NCBI GenBank assembly: GCA_945486445.1
Contig: CALYTD010000028.1
Span: 1 to 9,043, forward strand
DNA: 9,043 nucleotides
Origin: an uncultured Prevotellaceae bacterium
Lineage (GTDB): Bacteria; Bacteroidota; Bacteroidia; Bacteroidales; Bacteroidaceae
Reading direction: 5' to 3'
Each line of letters begins with the position of its first letter. Positions within the stretch are counted from its first letter, which is position 1. This document shows positions 6,621 through 9,043 of this stretch, piece by piece. The position numbers and the translations under genes are program-made. Below the pieces are notes generated by a model. It was not told the DNA's origin. It saw only the letters and a program-made list of their open reading frames with translations, and searched no databases.

Positions 6621-9043
6621 ATGAAAAAAATAAAACAAACCATAACATGGATTGCCACAAAAAACAAAGCAACATGGCAATGGTACAAAAGTTGCTTCAC
6701 CGGCAAACCATGGTACATCAAGACCATAAACACAGTAATCACACTCATCACACTGTTCATATTATACCTCGGAGCAGTTGACATCAACCTCTTCTGGCTC
6801 TTCGGCAAGTCACCAGGATGGGCAGAAATCAGCGAACACAAGACCAGTCAAGCCTCAGAACTATACTCCGCCGACGGCGTAATGCTTGGAAAATACTTCA
6901 ACGAAAACCGCACACCAGTAAAATTTGAAGACGTAAACCCCGTCTTCTGGCAAGCCCTTATCGACACAGAAGACGAACGATTCTATAACCACTGGGGCAT
7001 AGACCCGATGGGATTATTAGGCGCCGCCAAGGACGCAGCAACCGGACGAGGAGGACGAGGAGCCTCAACCATAACCCAACAACTTGCAAAAAACATGTTC
7101 AGAGTGCGCACACAATACAGCACCGGACTAATAGGCAAGATACCAGGAGTGAAGATTCTTGTGATGAAAACAAAAGAATGGATCACCGCCCTGAAGCTGG
7201 AAATATACTTCTCATACACAAAAGGACGCAGAGAAGCAAAGAACGAGATACTCGTACAATACGCCAATACAGTGGACTTTGGTAACAATGCCTTCGGAAT
7301 AAAGACCGCGGCAAAAACCTATTTCAACACAACACCGAAGGAACTGACCACGGAACAAGCAGCAGTACTCGTCGGAATGCTCAAAGCAACGACCTTCTAC
7401 AACCCCATATCACACCCGGAAAACTCGCTAAGACGCCGCAATATAGTGCTTGACAACATGCAATTACACGGCGATTTGACAGCCGCTCAGTGTGACTCCA
7501 TGAAGAACATAGGCATTGATGTATCAGAATTCAACGTGGAAGAGAACTACGATGGGCAGGCAAAATACTTCCGCGAAGCAGTAGCAAAGTACATAAAAAG
7601 ACTCTGCGCAGATAATGAAGCCCTGGAAGACATAGACCTATACAACGACGGTTTGAAGATATACACCACGCTAGACACACGCTTACAGAAATATGCGGAG
7701 GACGCTGCACGCAAGCAGATGCAGCAAGTGCAGCGCAACTTCAATTCACATTGGCGCGGACAGCAGCCCTGGCAGGACGAGAGACACCAGGTGATTCCCA
7801 ACTTCATAGAAGACATTGCCAAGCAACAACCCGTATATAAGCACCTCACTGCACGCTTCCCGGACAACCCGGACTCAGTAGAATACTATCTAAACAAGCC
7901 ACATACCGTAAAGGTGTTTGACTATGAGAAGGGCGAAGTAGAAAAAGAGATGTCAACAATGGATTCCATTCGCTACATGGTCAGCTTCATGCACTGTTCT
8001 TTTGTGGCAATGGAACCACAGACAGGACACGTGAAAGCATGGGTGGGCGACATAGATTTCAACCACTGGAAGTATGACAAGGTGACGGCACAACGCCAGC
8101 CTGGCTCTACCTTCAAGCTCTTCGTATATACCGAAGCCATGGAACAGGGACTGACACCATGCGACAAACGCCGCGACGAATACTTCTCTATGAAGGTGTG
8201 GGACGCCAAGAAAAAGGAGGAAGTGACATGGGCTCCGACCAACGCCAACGGTTACTTCACTGGTGACTCCATGCCACTGAAAATAGCCTTTGCACAGAGT
8301 ATCAACTCCGTAGCCGTGCGTCTCGGGCAGGAGATGGGCATAAAGAACATCATAGAAACAGCACATAACATGGGTATCAAGAGCCCCTTGGACGATGCAC
8401 CGGCACTGGCTCTCGGCTCAAGCGATGTCAACCTGCTCGAACTGGCCAACGCCTACAGCACCGTTGTCAACGGAGGAAAGGCACACAGTGAAGCCATACT
8501 CATAACAAAGATACTCGACCGCAACGGCAAGGAGATATATGTTGCACCGACAGAAGAGGCACAAGCCATCAGCGTAAGGACGGCATACCTCATGCAACAG
8601 ATGCTGCAAGGCGGCCTGCGGGAACGAGGTGGAACGTCACAAAGCCTGTGGGGATACATAGGCAACTACCCCGACACCGAGTTTGGTGGAAAGACCGGAA
8701 CGTCAAACAACCACTCTGACGCATGGTTCATGGGCGTATCACCTAATCTGGTGGTAGGAGCATGGGTAGGAGGAGAATACCGTTGCATTCATTTCCGCAC
8801 CGGAGCACTCGGCCAAGGCTCACGGACCGCACTGCCAATATGCGGATATTTCCTGCAATCTGTATTTGCTGACCCCGCTTTCAAGCACTACCACGGCAAG
8901 TTCCAGAAGCCCGACGGAGCAGACATAGACCGCTCTATGTATGAGTGCGCATACACCGGAGGGGCACAGAAAGACACCCTTGACGCAGACTCCATAGACA
9001 CCTACAAGGAGATATTGCTCGATGAGAACGGCAATCCCATAGA
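6621..9043 (+). CDS. mrcA: Class A penicillin-binding protein, PBP1A type (3' end outside window)
   Basis: This bifunctional inner-membrane enzyme polymerises lipid II and crosslinks peptidoglycan in the periplasm. The frame is open for 807 codons to the window edge with no stop. A basic cytoplasmic tail (1-33) precedes one membrane anchor (about 34-60). The GT51 glycosyltransferase domain spans about 80-280. It has catalytic Glu117 in TEDERFYNHWG, RGASTITQQLAKN (146-158), KTKEWITALKLE (183-194) and an NTVDFGNNAFG segment (216-226). A charged linker region (about 300-455) leads to the transpeptidase: SxxK as STFK with catalytic Ser496, SxN as SIN (560-562) and KTGT at 691-694. All motifs are intact. 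GRGGRG at 142-147 comes from a tandem GGACGAGGA repeat. The start is the first in-frame ATG after miaA. An AGGAG directly at the miaA stop (6591-6595) is too distant to act as its ribosome binding site. The symbol is by domain class; ponA is equally used. Confidence 0.96.
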   Translation, partial: MKKIKQTITWIATKNKATWQWYKSCFTGKPWYIKTINTVITLITLFILYLGAVDINLFWLFGKSPGWAEISEHKTSQASELYSADGVMLGKYFNENRTPVKFEDVNPVFWQALIDTEDERFYNHWGIDPMGLLGAAKDAATGRGGRGASTITQQLAKNMFRVRTQYSTGLIGKIPGVKILVMKTKEWITALKLEIYFSYTKGRREAKNEILVQYANTVDFGNNAFGIKTAAKTYFNTTPKELTTEQAAVLVGMLKATTFYNPISHPENSLRRRNIVLDNMQLHGDLTAAQCDSMKNIGIDVSEFNVEENYDGQAKYFREAVAKYIKRLCADNEALEDIDLYNDGLKIYTTLDTRLQKYAEDAARKQMQQVQRNFNSHWRGQQPWQDERHQVIPNFIEDIAKQQPVYKHLTARFPDNPDSVEYYLNKPHTVKVFDYEKGEVEKEMSTMDSIRYMVSFMHCSFVAMEPQTGHVKAWVGDIDFNHWKYDKVTAQRQPGSTFKLFVYTEAMEQGLTPCDKRRDEYFSMKVWDAKKKEEVTWAPTNANGYFTGDSMPLKIAFAQSINSVAVRLGQEMGIKNIIETAHNMGIKSPLDDAPALALGSSDVNLLELANAYSTVVNGGKAHSEAILITKILDRNGKEIYVAPTEEAQAISVRTAYLMQQMLQGGLRERGGTSQSLWGYIGNYPDTEFGGKTGTSNNHSDAWFMGVSPNLVVGAWVGGEYRCIHFRTGALGQGSRTALPICGYFLQSVFADPAFKHYHGKFQKPDGADIDRSMYECAYTGGAQKDTLDADSIDTYKEILLDENGNPI

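Noticed and set aside
6285..6841. Minus-strand open frames (131 and 104 codons) over the end of miaA and start of the PBP gene
   Set aside because: They overlap two well-supported + strand genes and their hydrophobic, cysteine-rich products are the antisense reading of A/C-rich codons.

Overview
The window reads as a chromosomal housekeeping cluster from a member of the Bacteroidota, most likely order Bacteroidales and possibly a Prevotella-like genus. The reasons are the LpxC-FabZ fusion (a hallmark of that phylum), the form of RF1 with an expanded segment after GGQ, the mostly absent Shine-Dalgarno sequences, and A-rich leaders before start codons. Genus-level placement is inference. All supported genes lie on the + strand. 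The coding strand is rich in A and C, and ATA is a favoured isoleucine codon.

Layout: prfA (peptide release factor 1, 55-1167); a 49-codon small ORF of unknown function (1183-1332); pyrF (orotidine-5'-phosphate decarboxylase, 1376-2206); lpxD (2222-3277); an lpxC/fabZ fusion (3308-4693); a 201-bp gap holding five degenerate 22-bp tandem repeats (4735-4844) and a G-poor leader; lpxA (4895-5668); miaA with a probable TTG start (5674-6591); and a class A penicillin-binding protein (PBP1A type) that starts at 6621 and runs off the right edge. Except for the repeat-bearing gap, spacings are 5 to 43 bp. No internal terminator hairpin or phylum-type promoter was seen, so the genes look co-transcribed, possibly with a break or control point before lpxA.

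LpxA adds the first acyl chain to UDP-GlcNAc, the LpxC half deacetylates the product and LpxD adds the second acyl chain. The FabZ half dehydrates 3-hydroxyacyl-ACP, so it competes with LpxA and LpxD for their acyl donors. The PBP then builds the peptidoglycan under the outer membrane. PrfA and MiaA serve translation, and PyrF makes UMP, which feeds the UDP-sugars used in envelope synthesis.

I found no undescribed system. The least explained items are the 22-bp repeat array between fabZ and lpxA and the small ORF between prfA and pyrF.
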